Source of the DNA: Planctomicrobium piriforme
GTDB lineage: Bacteria; Planctomycetota; Planctomycetia; Planctomycetales; Planctomycetaceae
NCBI GenBank assembly: GCA_945860955.1
Contig: CAMATH010000005.1
Coordinates: 1 to 64,000 of the forward strand
Direction of reading: 5' to 3'
Length of the DNA: 64,000 nt
Under the pieces are notes generated by a model that was not told where the DNA came from, made no database searches, and saw nothing but the letters and a program-made list of their open reading frames with translations. Of the stretch, positions 55,177 to 63,325 are shown one piece after another. Positions within the stretch are counted from its first letter, which is position 1; each line of letters starts with the position of its first letter. Position numbers and translations under genes: made by a program.

Positions 55177-55377
55177 ATGTTCGGACTGAGTCAAATGGAG
55201 CTGCTTATTTTCTTGGGAATCGCCCTGCTGCTGTTTGGGGGCGCGCGGATTCCCAGCATCGCCCGCTCACTTGGAAAGAGCATCACGGAATTCAAGAAGG
55301 GGGTCAGCGGAATCGACGACGAACCGTCGTCTCCCCCAGCAAGCTCCAGCGACACTCCCAAGAAAGTTGATGCTTGA
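55177..55377 (+). CDS. tatA: Twin-arginine translocase subunit TatA
   Basis: A 66-residue TatA/E protein. MFGLSQMELLIFLGIALLLFGG is the N-terminal membrane helix with the conserved Phe-Gly at the cytoplasmic end, followed by the amphipathic helix RIPSIARSLGKSITEFKKGV. A short acidic tail ends the protein. TatA oligomers form the pore for folded, twin-arginine substrates, fitting the two Tat-type DUF1501 signals in the window. A second tatA-like gene follows 90 bases later. No tatC is present. Confidence 0.93.
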   Translation: MFGLSQMELLIFLGIALLLFGGARIPSIARSLGKSITEFKKGVSGIDDEPSSPPASSSDTPKKVDA

Positions 55378-55467
55378 CGGGAACGCCTGAGTCCGGTTTC
55401 TCGCACGTTCCCTTGGGTCACAGCGCGGCTGGCTGCTTCGGAACCAGCCTGATGGGAGGAAGTCTGT

Positions 55468-55758
55468 ATGTTTGGAATCGATTCCAGCGAGATGGTGATT
55501 CTCTTCATCGTCGCGCTGTTGCTGTTTGGAAAGCGGCTTCCAGAGGTCGCCCGCACGGTGGGTAAGGGAGTTGCCGACTTCAAAAAAGGACTGGGAGGCC
55601 TGGACGATCACATGCGGACCAGTCTCCACTCTCCCTACACCCCTGCCCCCACCACCTCCTCGGCCCCTCAGTCGCGCCCCGCCCCGCTCGAACGGCGTGA
55701 TGAAGTGTCCGTTCCCAGATTTGAACCCCCCAAGTTCGAGCCAGGCGAACCCTCCTGA
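55468..55758 (+). CDS. Second TatA/B-like translocase subunit
   Basis: A 96-residue TatA-family protein with SSEMVILFIVALLLFGKRLPEVARTVGKGVADFKKG: the membrane helix, the FGxxxLP hinge (LLLFGKRLPE) and the amphipathic helix. The C-terminal half is Pro/Ser/Glu-rich (YTPAPTTSSAPQSRPAP). The Leu-Pro at the hinge is typical of TatA/E and TatB alike, so the exact subunit type is open. It lies downstream of the first copy on the same strand, probably in one transcript. Confidence 0.88.
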   Translation: MFGIDSSEMVILFIVALLLFGKRLPEVARTVGKGVADFKKGLGGLDDHMRTSLHSPYTPAPTTSSAPQSRPAPLERRDEVSVPRFEPPKFEPGEPS

Positions 55759-55866
55759 TCAGTCTCCAAGATCCGCTAGCGAGCCGCTTGCGTGTCTGCG
55801 GTCGGCAGGATAAAATCCAACCCACAACGGAACGGCCGTCATGGCCGATGAGCCACGGAAGGTTTC

Positions 55867-55939
55867 GGGCGGCTAACTCAGCGGCTAGAGTGCCATCCTC
55901 ACACGGTGGAAGTCACTGGTTCGAATCCAGTGCCGCCCA
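55867..55939 (+). tRNA. tRNA-Val (CAC anticodon)
   Basis: A 73-base cloverleaf: acceptor stem GGGCGGC/GCCGCCC, D-stem ACTC/GAGT, anticodon stem CCATC/GGTGG with loop CTCACAC (anticodon CAC, reading GUG), a 5-base variable loop and T-stem ACTGG/CCAGT with loop TTCGAAT. Discriminator base A; CCA is not encoded. It ends 11 bases before the ATG of the RND gene. Confidence 0.95.
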
Positions 55940-55950
55940 TTTCCCAGACC

Positions 55951-58242
55951 ATGTCCGATTCCCCGACCTCCTGGCTCGACCGGTTCATTGACCGGCAAGT
56001 TCGCTGGAGAGGGGCCTGCTTCCTCCTCGCGATCATCCTCACGGCGGTCTCCCTCCCGTTCGCCTTTCGGCTCTCTTTCGATCAATCGATCGAAGCTCTC
56101 TACGCACACGACAATCCTCGTCTGAACGACTACCGCGACAGCAAAAGCCTGTTCGGCGGTGACGAATTGGTGCTGGTCGCTTATCGTGACCCCGAGCTCT
56201 ACGACCCGGCAGCCGACGAATTTCGGAACGACCGGCTCAACGTCGTCACCCGCTTTTCAGCCGACCTTTCCAAGGTCGATGGCGTTCACCCCGAGTCGAC
56301 CCAGGATCTGGCGGCGATCGTCGGCCGGGCACAGGCGTTACGTAAAATCCCCAAGTTGGGGCAGATCGACCGCCAGGCGCGCTCTCTGTCGCGGGGAATT
56401 CTGCTCGGCGATGACAACCTGACGACCGCCGTCGTGCTGCGATTACTTCCCCAGTCCGAGACCAAGACGTCGCGAGGCGAATCGATCCGCCAGGTGCGGG
56501 TCATTGGCGACGCGTTCACTAAGCAGACGGGACTGCCGGTGTTCGTGGTGGGTGAGCCGGTCCAGGTTCACGACATGTTCCGCTATGTCGAAGAAGATGG
56601 AGGCCGGCTGGGGCTTTGGTCGTCTTTGTTATTGTTGGGGGTGATCTTCGGCATGTTCCGCAATTTGCGGTGGACGCTGGTGCCGGTCGCGGTGGTCTGG
56701 GTGACCATCGTCTGGACGCGGGCGATTCTCGTCGCGTTCGATTTTCGACTGAGCATGGTCAGTTCGATGCTCACCTCGCTGGTCACGATCATTGGCGTAG
56801 CCACAGTGATCCACGTGATCGTGCGGTATCAGGAATTGCGTCCGAACCGATCGCCGGCCGAGGCGCTGCGCGACGCGTTACAACAACTCGCCCCGGCCAT
56901 CTTCTGGACCTGTGCGACGACCGCAGGGGGATTCGGGGCGCAACTCTCCAGCCATATTCACCCGGTCGCCAGTTTCGGCCTGATGATGTCTCTGGGGACC
57001 ATGCTGGTTCTCCCCGCGCTCGCTCTATTGGTTCCCGGTGGGGCATTGATCGGCGGATTCGCCGTCGACCCCAAGCCCGCACCGGGGTCAGGACTCGTTT
57101 TGCGTGCGCTGACGGGCCTGGCACACTGGGTCGAGTTCCACCCGGGTCAGGTCTGGTTGTCGTTGCTGGTGCTGGCGGGGCTGACGATCGTCGGCTGTAC
57201 CCGATTGACGGTAGAAACCGATTTCAGTCGCAACTTCCGGGCGAACAGTCCGATCCTGAAAGCGCTCGACTTTGTCGAAGGAAACCTGGGTGGAGCAGGC
57301 TCGTGGGAGATCAACTTTCCCGCTCCCGAGGTATTGGACGATGATTACTTGAGCAAAGTCCGCGAGCTGGCGACCCGCCTGCGGGACCTAAAGGAAGAGA
57401 CGGGGGATCAACCCGCGTTGACCAAAGTGATGGCGATCACCGATGGTATCGACATTATTCCGCGCGTGCCGTTCTTTATTCCGGGGCTTGCCGGCCAGCA
57501 GAAGTACCTCTCCCAATTGCAACCCGAGTTCCTTCCGAGCTTATACAACCCCGAACGCGGGCGCATGCGAATCATCCTGCGGTCGCATGAAAGGAAGCGC
57601 TCGGAAGAAAAACTGAAGCTGATCGCCCAGGTGGAATCGGCAGCCCAGGAGATCTTTCCCACGGAGTCGGAGGAGATCGAACCCCGCGCGACCGGCCTGC
57701 ATGTGCTGTTGGCGTTTCTCACGGACAGCCTGCTGGGAGATCAGTGGTCCAGTTTTCTGATCGCCGGCGGCATGATCGCGGCGATGATGGCGGTCGCGTA
57801 TCGCAGCCTTCGTATTGGATTACTGTCGCTGGTTCCCAACCTGTTGGCGATTGGTCTGGTGATCGCCGTGATGGGTTGGTTGAACCTGCCAATCAATATC
57901 GGGACCGCCATGATCGCCAGCGTGGCGATGGGGCTGACCGTCGATTCGAGCATTCACTATCTTGCCGGACTGAAGCGCGAACTGGCGCGGGGTGACGGTT
58001 TCGGGGCGGCTTTGGAGCGGACCCAGCAGGATGTCGGCAGCGCTTTGCTCTACGCCAATTTCGCGCTCGTGGCCGGGTTCCTGGTGTTGACGCTTTCGAA
58101 CTTCATACCCCTGGTGTATTTCGGCATCCTCAGCAGTGTGGCGATGCTGGGTGGGCTGCTTGGGAACTTGGTGGTGCTGCCTCTGCTGCTGAACGCCACC
58201 GGTGGAATGAAAGTCGCGCCGAACACCCCGCCACGTACCTGA
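55951..58242 (+). CDS. RND-superfamily (MMPL-type) transporter
   Basis: A 763-residue membrane protein with the RND plan: an N-terminal helix (GACFLLAIILTAVSLPFAF), a large periplasmic loop (about 40-230), a helix bundle at about 235-400, a second periplasmic loop and a C-terminal helix bundle. Blocks typical of the MMPL/SSD group include SSMLTSLVTIIGVATVIHVIVR and VAMGLTVDSSIHYLAGLKRE, with the buried acidic residues used for proton coupling in RND pumps. It may export lipids or hopanoid-like molecules. The start lies just downstream of tRNA-Val, so they may share a transcript. Repeat family 2 follows the stop. Confidence 0.88.
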   Translation: MSDSPTSWLDRFIDRQVRWRGACFLLAIILTAVSLPFAFRLSFDQSIEALYAHDNPRLNDYRDSKSLFGGDELVLVAYRDPELYDPAADEFRNDRLNVVTRFSADLSKVDGVHPESTQDLAAIVGRAQALRKIPKLGQIDRQARSLSRGILLGDDNLTTAVVLRLLPQSETKTSRGESIRQVRVIGDAFTKQTGLPVFVVGEPVQVHDMFRYVEEDGGRLGLWSSLLLLGVIFGMFRNLRWTLVPVAVVWVTIVWTRAILVAFDFRLSMVSSMLTSLVTIIGVATVIHVIVRYQELRPNRSPAEALRDALQQLAPAIFWTCATTAGGFGAQLSSHIHPVASFGLMMSLGTMLVLPALALLVPGGALIGGFAVDPKPAPGSGLVLRALTGLAHWVEFHPGQVWLSLLVLAGLTIVGCTRLTVETDFSRNFRANSPILKALDFVEGNLGGAGSWEINFPAPEVLDDDYLSKVRELATRLRDLKEETGDQPALTKVMAITDGIDIIPRVPFFIPGLAGQQKYLSQLQPEFLPSLYNPERGRMRIILRSHERKRSEEKLKLIAQVESAAQEIFPTESEEIEPRATGLHVLLAFLTDSLLGDQWSSFLIAGGMIAAMMAVAYRSLRIGLLSLVPNLLAIGLVIAVMGWLNLPINIGTAMIASVAMGLTVDSSIHYLAGLKRELARGDGFGAALERTQQDVGSALLYANFALVAGFLVLTLSNFIPLVYFGILSSVAMLGGLLGNLVVLPLLLNATGGMKVAPNTPPRT

Positions 58243-58250
58243 ACGGTTTC

Positions 58251-58411
58251 CCTCGAAGCGCGGACGACGGCCGTGAACTCATGGAACGCTTTGGCCATTC
58301 TTTGAAAACCTAGCTTCACCCGCCGCCGGCCCCCACGACGCACTTCGACACTCGCCACGCCGACCGTCCGCGAAACAAGCAACAAAAGCGCTTTTGATCT
58401 TGGACAAGTTC
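58251..58411 (+). repeat. Dispersed repeat family 2, copy B
   Basis: About 161 bp matching 45166-45328, including CTCATGGAACGCTTTGGCCA, CCCCCACGACGCACTTCG and AACAAAAGCG. It fills the space between the stop codons of the convergent RND and GT-C genes and reaches the last gene's stop codon (58410-58412). Confidence 0.85.
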
Positions 58412-60014
58412 AATAGTCAAATCCCGCGACCCGCATGATGATCGCGGCACCGAACGCCAGTTGAACCGCCAGCAGGACCAGACCGCAACGCAGCGGCGGA
58501 CTGAGCTGTCGCGTCGTGGTTTCTGGTAAGCCCGTTTCAAACCACTCCCCCGCGATCCAGCACAATCCCGGAATCAGAAACAACCAGAGCCGCGCCGCTT
58601 CTCCCATGTTTTTCCCCGAGAGCAATAACAACCCCCAGGTCACACCGAACGAAACGGCCGCCGTGGAATACGATCGATCGCGCATTTGTCGAATCACAAT
58701 CGCGAACGCGACGCACGCCAGTGGAAGGCCGGCGGCGACCGACAATTCCAACGGATTGACCAGAATCCACTTCCACCAGGTGCGCGGGTATTGCCGATAG
58801 AAGCCCGCGTGGTTGTGGTAATTTCCCAACCAGACGGCGAGCAGATCGCACTCGGTCGCGCGGGAAAACCAGATCGTTGGTCCGACAATTCCCAAGGACA
58901 CCCCCCCCACCGCGGGGAGCAGCCGCATCAGATCGGCACGCAACCCGTTCCATCCCGTTGCCGGCGCATTGGCTTGGTATCGCGTCTGAATCGTGGCCAC
59001 CACGGCCCAAAACCCCACGACCAATGGGGCGAGGCTCAACATCAACCCTCCCCAGAACACCAGCCCCGCAAGCAGCCCCCAGAGAGCGGCTGCGACTCCC
59101 CGCCGATCGATCGCCCCCAACCAGAGATACAGTACCAGACTAGCCACCAACGGAAACAGCGCGTCCGATTTGGGAATGAACAGGGCGAGTGCCGGCACTG
59201 TCGGCCAGAATGCGGTCGCCAGCCAGGCGGCGGCCGGGGAGACGCTCCGCCGCAACAAGCCATAGATCGGCAACACCGCCAAGGCGGCCGCCGAATGTAC
59301 CAGCAGAAACGCCAGCCAGAGTGTGCCACGGTCGACCACCGACAAGGGCTCCCCCGCGAGCGCTCCCCGATCTCCCCGAGTCGATAGCAACTGCAATTCG
59401 CGGAACGAGGTCCGGACCACCTCCGGTTCCGAGGCGGCGAGCGCGGTTCGCAGCGTTGGGGATTTCTCGACGACGCGCAGCAGCATTTCGAATGCGATGA
59501 TCAGGCCGGGAGGGTGCGTTCCCTGATGGAGGACATCACCGGCGGCGACAGTTCGTTCGTAGTTCGCGAGAAATTGGGGGAACGCGTCGTGATACCGGCG
59601 GGCTTCGGTGAAATAGCCCGACGACTTGGGGTAATACAGAACCCAGGCCGACTTGGCGAGATCGTACCCGTTGGGGGCGGCCTGTTGCGCGATCCAGAGC
59701 CATCCAAAGCCGGCGGCCGCCAGCGCCAAAAGCCAGCAGGACCGCCCGCGGGTGCTCAGTCCATCGATCCGCCGCAATCCCATGGCGACGAAGAGAACAT
59801 ACATCAGCCCCCCCCCCAAGGGGACGGCGACCCGAAACAGCGTCGACTCATCGGAAGAGACGCGGGGCCACTCCCATTCGCCGGGGACACCCAGAGGAAA
59901 ATCCCCCATCCAGATCCCCACCGCGCACACGCACGCCGCCAGGCTGGCGATCGCGGTGAAAGCCACCCGAGAGCGGGTTGACCTGGGACGAGGTATGGTT
60001 CCCGGGTGGGGCAT
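58410..60014 (-). CDS. Polytopic membrane glycosyltransferase (GT39/GT-C-like)
   Basis: A 534-residue protein from the ATG at 60014, with about 10-12 membrane helices. After the first helix (ASLAACVCAVGIWMG) lies a periplasmic loop with acidic residues (SGYFTEARRYHDAFPQFLA), then DVLHQGTHPPGLIIAFEM, a pattern seen in dolichyl-phosphate-mannose-protein mannosyltransferase-type proteins. Other helices include GGLMYVLFVAMGL and GLLAGLVFWGGLMLSLAPLV. It probably uses a lipid-linked sugar donor at the membrane. The start is uncertain because the region upstream of 60014 is open. It is divergent from the TetR gene. Confidence 0.8.
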   Translation of the reverse strand: MPHPGTIPRPRSTRSRVAFTAIASLAACVCAVGIWMGDFPLGVPGEWEWPRVSSDESTLFRVAVPLGGGLMYVLFVAMGLRRIDGLSTRGRSCWLLALAAAGFGWLWIAQQAAPNGYDLAKSAWVLYYPKSSGYFTEARRYHDAFPQFLANYERTVAAGDVLHQGTHPPGLIIAFEMLLRVVEKSPTLRTALAASEPEVVRTSFRELQLLSTRGDRGALAGEPLSVVDRGTLWLAFLLVHSAAALAVLPIYGLLRRSVSPAAAWLATAFWPTVPALALFIPKSDALFPLVASLVLYLWLGAIDRRGVAAALWGLLAGLVFWGGLMLSLAPLVVGFWAVVATIQTRYQANAPATGWNGLRADLMRLLPAVGGVSLGIVGPTIWFSRATECDLLAVWLGNYHNHAGFYRQYPRTWWKWILVNPLELSVAAGLPLACVAFAIVIRQMRDRSYSTAAVSFGVTWGLLLLSGKNMGEAARLWLFLIPGLCWIAGEWFETGLPETTTRQLSPPLRCGLVLLAVQLAFGAAIIMRVAGFDY

Positions 60015-60125
60015 GACGCAGAATCCAATTCCAGTGGGCAGGCGATCGCGGCCAAAAATCGCCACGATCCTGAGGAAGAATAGCGACGGCAGCGGGGCGA
60101 CGGCAGTGGCACGCCGTTCACCCCC

Positions 60126-60174
60126 TTGAAACAAAACCGACCAGTCGGTATAGTAATACCAACCAAACAGTCGG
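60126..60174 (+). promoter_or_regulatory. TetR-controlled promoter and operators
   Basis: TTGAAA (60126-60131) and TATAGT (60149-60154) are 17 bases apart. A perfect inverted repeat, ACCGAC-CA-GTCGGT (60136-60149), fills the spacer. A related half-matching copy, ACCAAACAGTCGG, lies at 60162-60174, giving a tandem operator just before the tetR ATG at 60182. Confidence 0.7.
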
Positions 60175-60181
60175 AGCGAAC

Positions 60182-60979
60182 ATGTCGGCGAAATCTCAGT
60201 CCACGCGGGATCTCTTGTGCGAGGCGGCGATCCGCACCGCCAGCCGCGACGGCCTGTTGTCGATGACCCTCGACAACGTCGCCCGCGAGGCGAAAGTCAG
60301 CAAAGGGGGAGTGATGTACCACTTTCCCACCAAAGAACAGCTCGTTCTGGCCATGGTCGAACATTTCGGCCAACGGCTCGAACGGATGATTCTGGAGCGG
60401 GTCGCCGTCGATCCCGAACCCCGCAATCGCTGGGCCCGGGCGATGATCGATCTGACGTTTCCCGCAGTAGCCAGGTCGAACACTAAAAGCGTGGCGAGCG
60501 GGGGCGAAGAGGCCCAGCCCGCTGTGGGCGCTGGGAGAGACGACGAGAGGTCGGCGACCAGTACCAGCGGGTTGGCGGGAGACCTGTTCTGTCCCGAGGC
60601 GCTCGATCAGTTCTTTCTGGCGATGCTCGCCGCCGCTGTCACCCATCCGGGCGTACTGGTGCCTTTGCGGGCGGTGGGGAAACGGATCCAGGAGCGACTG
60701 CTGGGGGATCCCCACGCCGGCCTCGATCAGATGCTGACCTGGCTGGTGATGGATGGGCTGTTTCTCTGGCAGTTCGTCGGACTCATCGACCGCGATGATC
60801 CCCTGTTCCAGCGGATCGGCGAGGAATTGCGACGCCGGGTCGCCGCCGACTCTTCCGCCAACGTCCCCGCAGGGACCACTCCTTCGAAAAAAACTCGCAC
60901 AAACACGTCGGCGAAGCGACCCGCGCCGGCGGGAAAGAATCCCAAGTCCCGGTCCACTCCAGAACGGAGGGCACGATGA
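60182..60979 (+). CDS. TetR/AcrR-family transcriptional regulator
   Basis: A 265-residue regulator with the N-terminal TetR helix-turn-helix (TRDLLCEAAIRTASRDGLLSMTLDNVAREAKVSKGGVMYHFPTKEQLV, roughly residues 9-56). The ligand-binding half (about 60-220) follows the TetR helical pattern; residues 100-130 form a Ser/Gly/Glu-rich insertion. Its promoter contains inverted repeats that fit autoregulation. It overlaps the next gene by 4 bases (ATGA), so it is the first gene of the DevBCA-type export operon. The effector is unknown. Confidence 0.9.
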   Translation: MSAKSQSTRDLLCEAAIRTASRDGLLSMTLDNVAREAKVSKGGVMYHFPTKEQLVLAMVEHFGQRLERMILERVAVDPEPRNRWARAMIDLTFPAVARSNTKSVASGGEEAQPAVGAGRDDERSATSTSGLAGDLFCPEALDQFFLAMLAAAVTHPGVLVPLRAVGKRIQERLLGDPHAGLDQMLTWLVMDGLFLWQFVGLIDRDDPLFQRIGEELRRRVAADSSANVPAGTTPSKKTRTNTSAKRPAPAGKNPKSRSTPERRAR

Positions 60980-62148
60980 ACCGCCTCCTCTCCTCGCGCG
61001 CAGCTCGCTGGCTGCTGGCGATTGTCATTCCGTTCGCACTCGCGGTCTCGCTCGGCAATCTCCCCGGCGAGACCGGTGTCGCTTGGTTCGACGGCCTTCG
61101 CGCCAGGTTTCGCTCGCACTCGACTGCGGAACAAACCGCGAGTTGGACTCCGCGCCACGTTCATGCCCTGGGTCGCCTGGAGCCACGCGGCCGGGTCGTG
61201 CGGCTGGCCCCTCCTTCGGGGAACGACGCGGCTCGGGTGGAGAAACTCCTGGTGAGCGAGGGGGACGACGTTCCCGCGAACACGGTCGTCGCCCTGCTCG
61301 ACACGCACGCTCGGCGACAAGCCGAATTGGGAGAGGCCGAAGCGCGGTGGAACGCCGCCCAGGCGCGACTGGCTCAGACTCGCGCCGGCGCGAAAGCGGG
61401 TGACATTCAGGCGCAACAGGCGGCGGTGGATCTGCTGGCGGAACAGAAGAAAGTCTCTCAGCGCGAGCTGGAGCGAGCCGAGCGATTCCGCAATCAGAAA
61501 GTGATCTCCAGCGAAGACTTCGACAAACACAAATGGACTTACGACCGGGTTGTCTTCGAATATCGGCGGGCCGAGCAATTGCTCACGAGTATCAGCGAAG
61601 TGCGCGAGATTGATGTTCGCGTTCAGGAACTCGAGGTCGCCGCCGCCGAGGCTGCGGTCGAATCGGCCCGCGCCCGGCTCGCAGCGAGCGAAGTCCGCAA
61701 CCCCTCGGAAGGTCGTGTGTTAAAGATTCACACTCAGCCCGGCGAGAAGATTGGCGAGTCGGGGCTGATGGAACTGGGTGACACGGCTCACATGCAGGCG
61801 GTCGCGGAAGTCTTTGAAGGAGATCTCTCGGTTCTTGAACCGGGACTGACTGCGATCGTGCGCGTCGATGGGACCGGCGAGCGTTTCGAGGGGGAACTTC
61901 TGGATTTGGGGGCGCTGGTGGGGCGCAAGGTGGTGCTTTCGAATGACCCGGTCAGCGATACCGACGCCCGGGTCGTCGAGGTTCGCGTGCGGCTCAGTCC
62001 AACCGACAGCGCGCGACTGGCCCGACTTTCCAACGCGCGGGTCGAAGTGACGATTGCTCTGCCCGATCGGGCGGTGTCGGCTTCGACTTCGTCCGCGGAC
62101 GATCGCGACGCGCTCCAGCCCGACGCGACGTCGGCCGACCGCCGTTGA
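60976..62148 (+). CDS. DevB-type ABC exporter membrane fusion protein
   Basis: A 390-residue HlyD-family adaptor. A short N-terminal helix (WLLAIVIPFALAVSLGNL) anchors it. The lipoyl-like half-motif RLEPRGRVVRLAPPSGNDAARV and EGDDVPANTVVALLDT are followed by a coiled-coil hairpin (about 120-215, rich in Ala/Glu/Arg), then the second lipoyl half (RNPSEGRVLKIHTQPGEKIGE) and the beta-barrel part. It would bridge the DevC permease to an outer-membrane channel. It overlaps the regulator by 4 bases and precedes the permease gene by 19. Confidence 0.9.
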   Translation: MNRLLSSRAARWLLAIVIPFALAVSLGNLPGETGVAWFDGLRARFRSHSTAEQTASWTPRHVHALGRLEPRGRVVRLAPPSGNDAARVEKLLVSEGDDVPANTVVALLDTHARRQAELGEAEARWNAAQARLAQTRAGAKAGDIQAQQAAVDLLAEQKKVSQRELERAERFRNQKVISSEDFDKHKWTYDRVVFEYRRAEQLLTSISEVREIDVRVQELEVAAAEAAVESARARLAASEVRNPSEGRVLKIHTQPGEKIGESGLMELGDTAHMQAVAEVFEGDLSVLEPGLTAIVRVDGTGERFEGELLDLGALVGRKVVLSNDPVSDTDARVVEVRVRLSPTDSARLARLSNARVEVTIALPDRAVSASTSSADDRDALQPDATSADRR

Positions 62149-62167
62149 TCCCCTAGGAATTCAGATC

Positions 62168-63322
62168 ATGCTCTCCAGTTTTGTGGTCGCCTGGCGCCAG
62201 TTGAGCTATCACCGGATGAAACTCGCCGTCGCGTCGGCGGGGGTTCTGGTCGCGGTGATGCTGATGCTGGTCCAGTTGGGGATTCGCCAGGGGGCGATGG
62301 ACAACAGCGTGGCGATCGCCCGCCGAGTCACCGCCGACCTGGTGGTGGTGAGTCCCAGAACCCGCACGATCTTTCAGTCGTCTCAATTGCCCAGACGGTT
62401 GTTGTTTCGAGTGGGAGCGCATCCAGAGGTCGACGCGATTCAAGAGATGTACATGGGGCAGGCGCGGTGGCGCAATCCGTGGGAACTGCGCGAGCATCCG
62501 ATCGCGGTGTTTGGCGTCGATCCCCGTTCGCCGTTGATCAACTTTCGTGGCCTGTCGGAGCTCGCCGACGAACTGATGCTCGCCGACCGGGTGGTGTTTG
62601 ATGGCCTGAGCCGCAAGAGTTATGGGCCAGTCGTGGCGCATCTCGCGAACCACGATTTCCTCGAGACCGAGATGAATCTGCACCGTGTCCGGGTGATCGC
62701 GACAATCAACGTGGGGGTGTCGATCACGGGGGATGGGAACGTGTTCATGTCGCCGGCGAATTTTCGACGGATCTTTCCGCAGCGGCCGGCCGGCTCGGTC
62801 GACCTGGGGCTGATCCGCCTGAAGCCCGGTTCCGATGTCGAACAGGTGAAGCGCGACCTGGCTCCTTTATTAGGGGCGGAGGCGACGATCATCACCCGCG
62901 AGGAACTGATCGACAAGGAAATCGCGTTCGTGCGAGAGAGCGCTCCGATCGACTTCATTTTCGGGATGGGGGCGGCGGTCGGTTTTTTCATCGGGTTTGT
63001 GGTGGTCTACCAGATTCTCTACACCGAGGTCACGAATCATCTGCCGCAGTTCGCAACGCTTAAAGCGATGGGTTTTTCCGACAACAAGCTGTTGCAGATC
63101 GTGCTGTCGCAGGGGGTGATTCTGTCGGTTCTGGGGTACGTCCCCGGATTTGTGATGGCGTTGTGGGTTTACGAGATCGCGACCGATGCGATCCAGATGC
63201 CGTTTTCGATGACGTGGCAACGGGCGCTGGCGGTCTTCAGTCTGACGCTGGTGATGTGCCTCCTGTCGGCGATGATCGCGATTCAGAAAGTGCGCACCGT
63301 CGACCCCGCCGACGTCTTCTAA
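62168..63322 (+). CDS. DevC-type ABC transporter permease
   Basis: A 384-residue FtsX/MacB-type permease from the ATG at 62168. The N-terminal helix (LAVASAGVLVAVMLMLVQLGI) is followed by a periplasmic domain of about 220 residues and three C-terminal helices (FIFGMGAAVGFFIGFVVVYQILYTEV, VILSVLGYVPGFVMALWVYE and VFSLTLVMCLLSAMIAIQKV). The layout matches DevC of cyanobacterial heterocyst glycolipid export. It works with the adaptor upstream and the ATPase downstream (3-base gap). Confidence 0.92.
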   Translation: MLSSFVVAWRQLSYHRMKLAVASAGVLVAVMLMLVQLGIRQGAMDNSVAIARRVTADLVVVSPRTRTIFQSSQLPRRLLFRVGAHPEVDAIQEMYMGQARWRNPWELREHPIAVFGVDPRSPLINFRGLSELADELMLADRVVFDGLSRKSYGPVVAHLANHDFLETEMNLHRVRVIATINVGVSITGDGNVFMSPANFRRIFPQRPAGSVDLGLIRLKPGSDVEQVKRDLAPLLGAEATIITREELIDKEIAFVRESAPIDFIFGMGAAVGFFIGFVVVYQILYTEVTNHLPQFATLKAMGFSDNKLLQIVLSQGVILSVLGYVPGFVMALWVYEIATDAIQMPFSMTWQRALAVFSLTLVMCLLSAMIAIQKVRTVDPADVF

Positions 63323-63325
63323 CCG

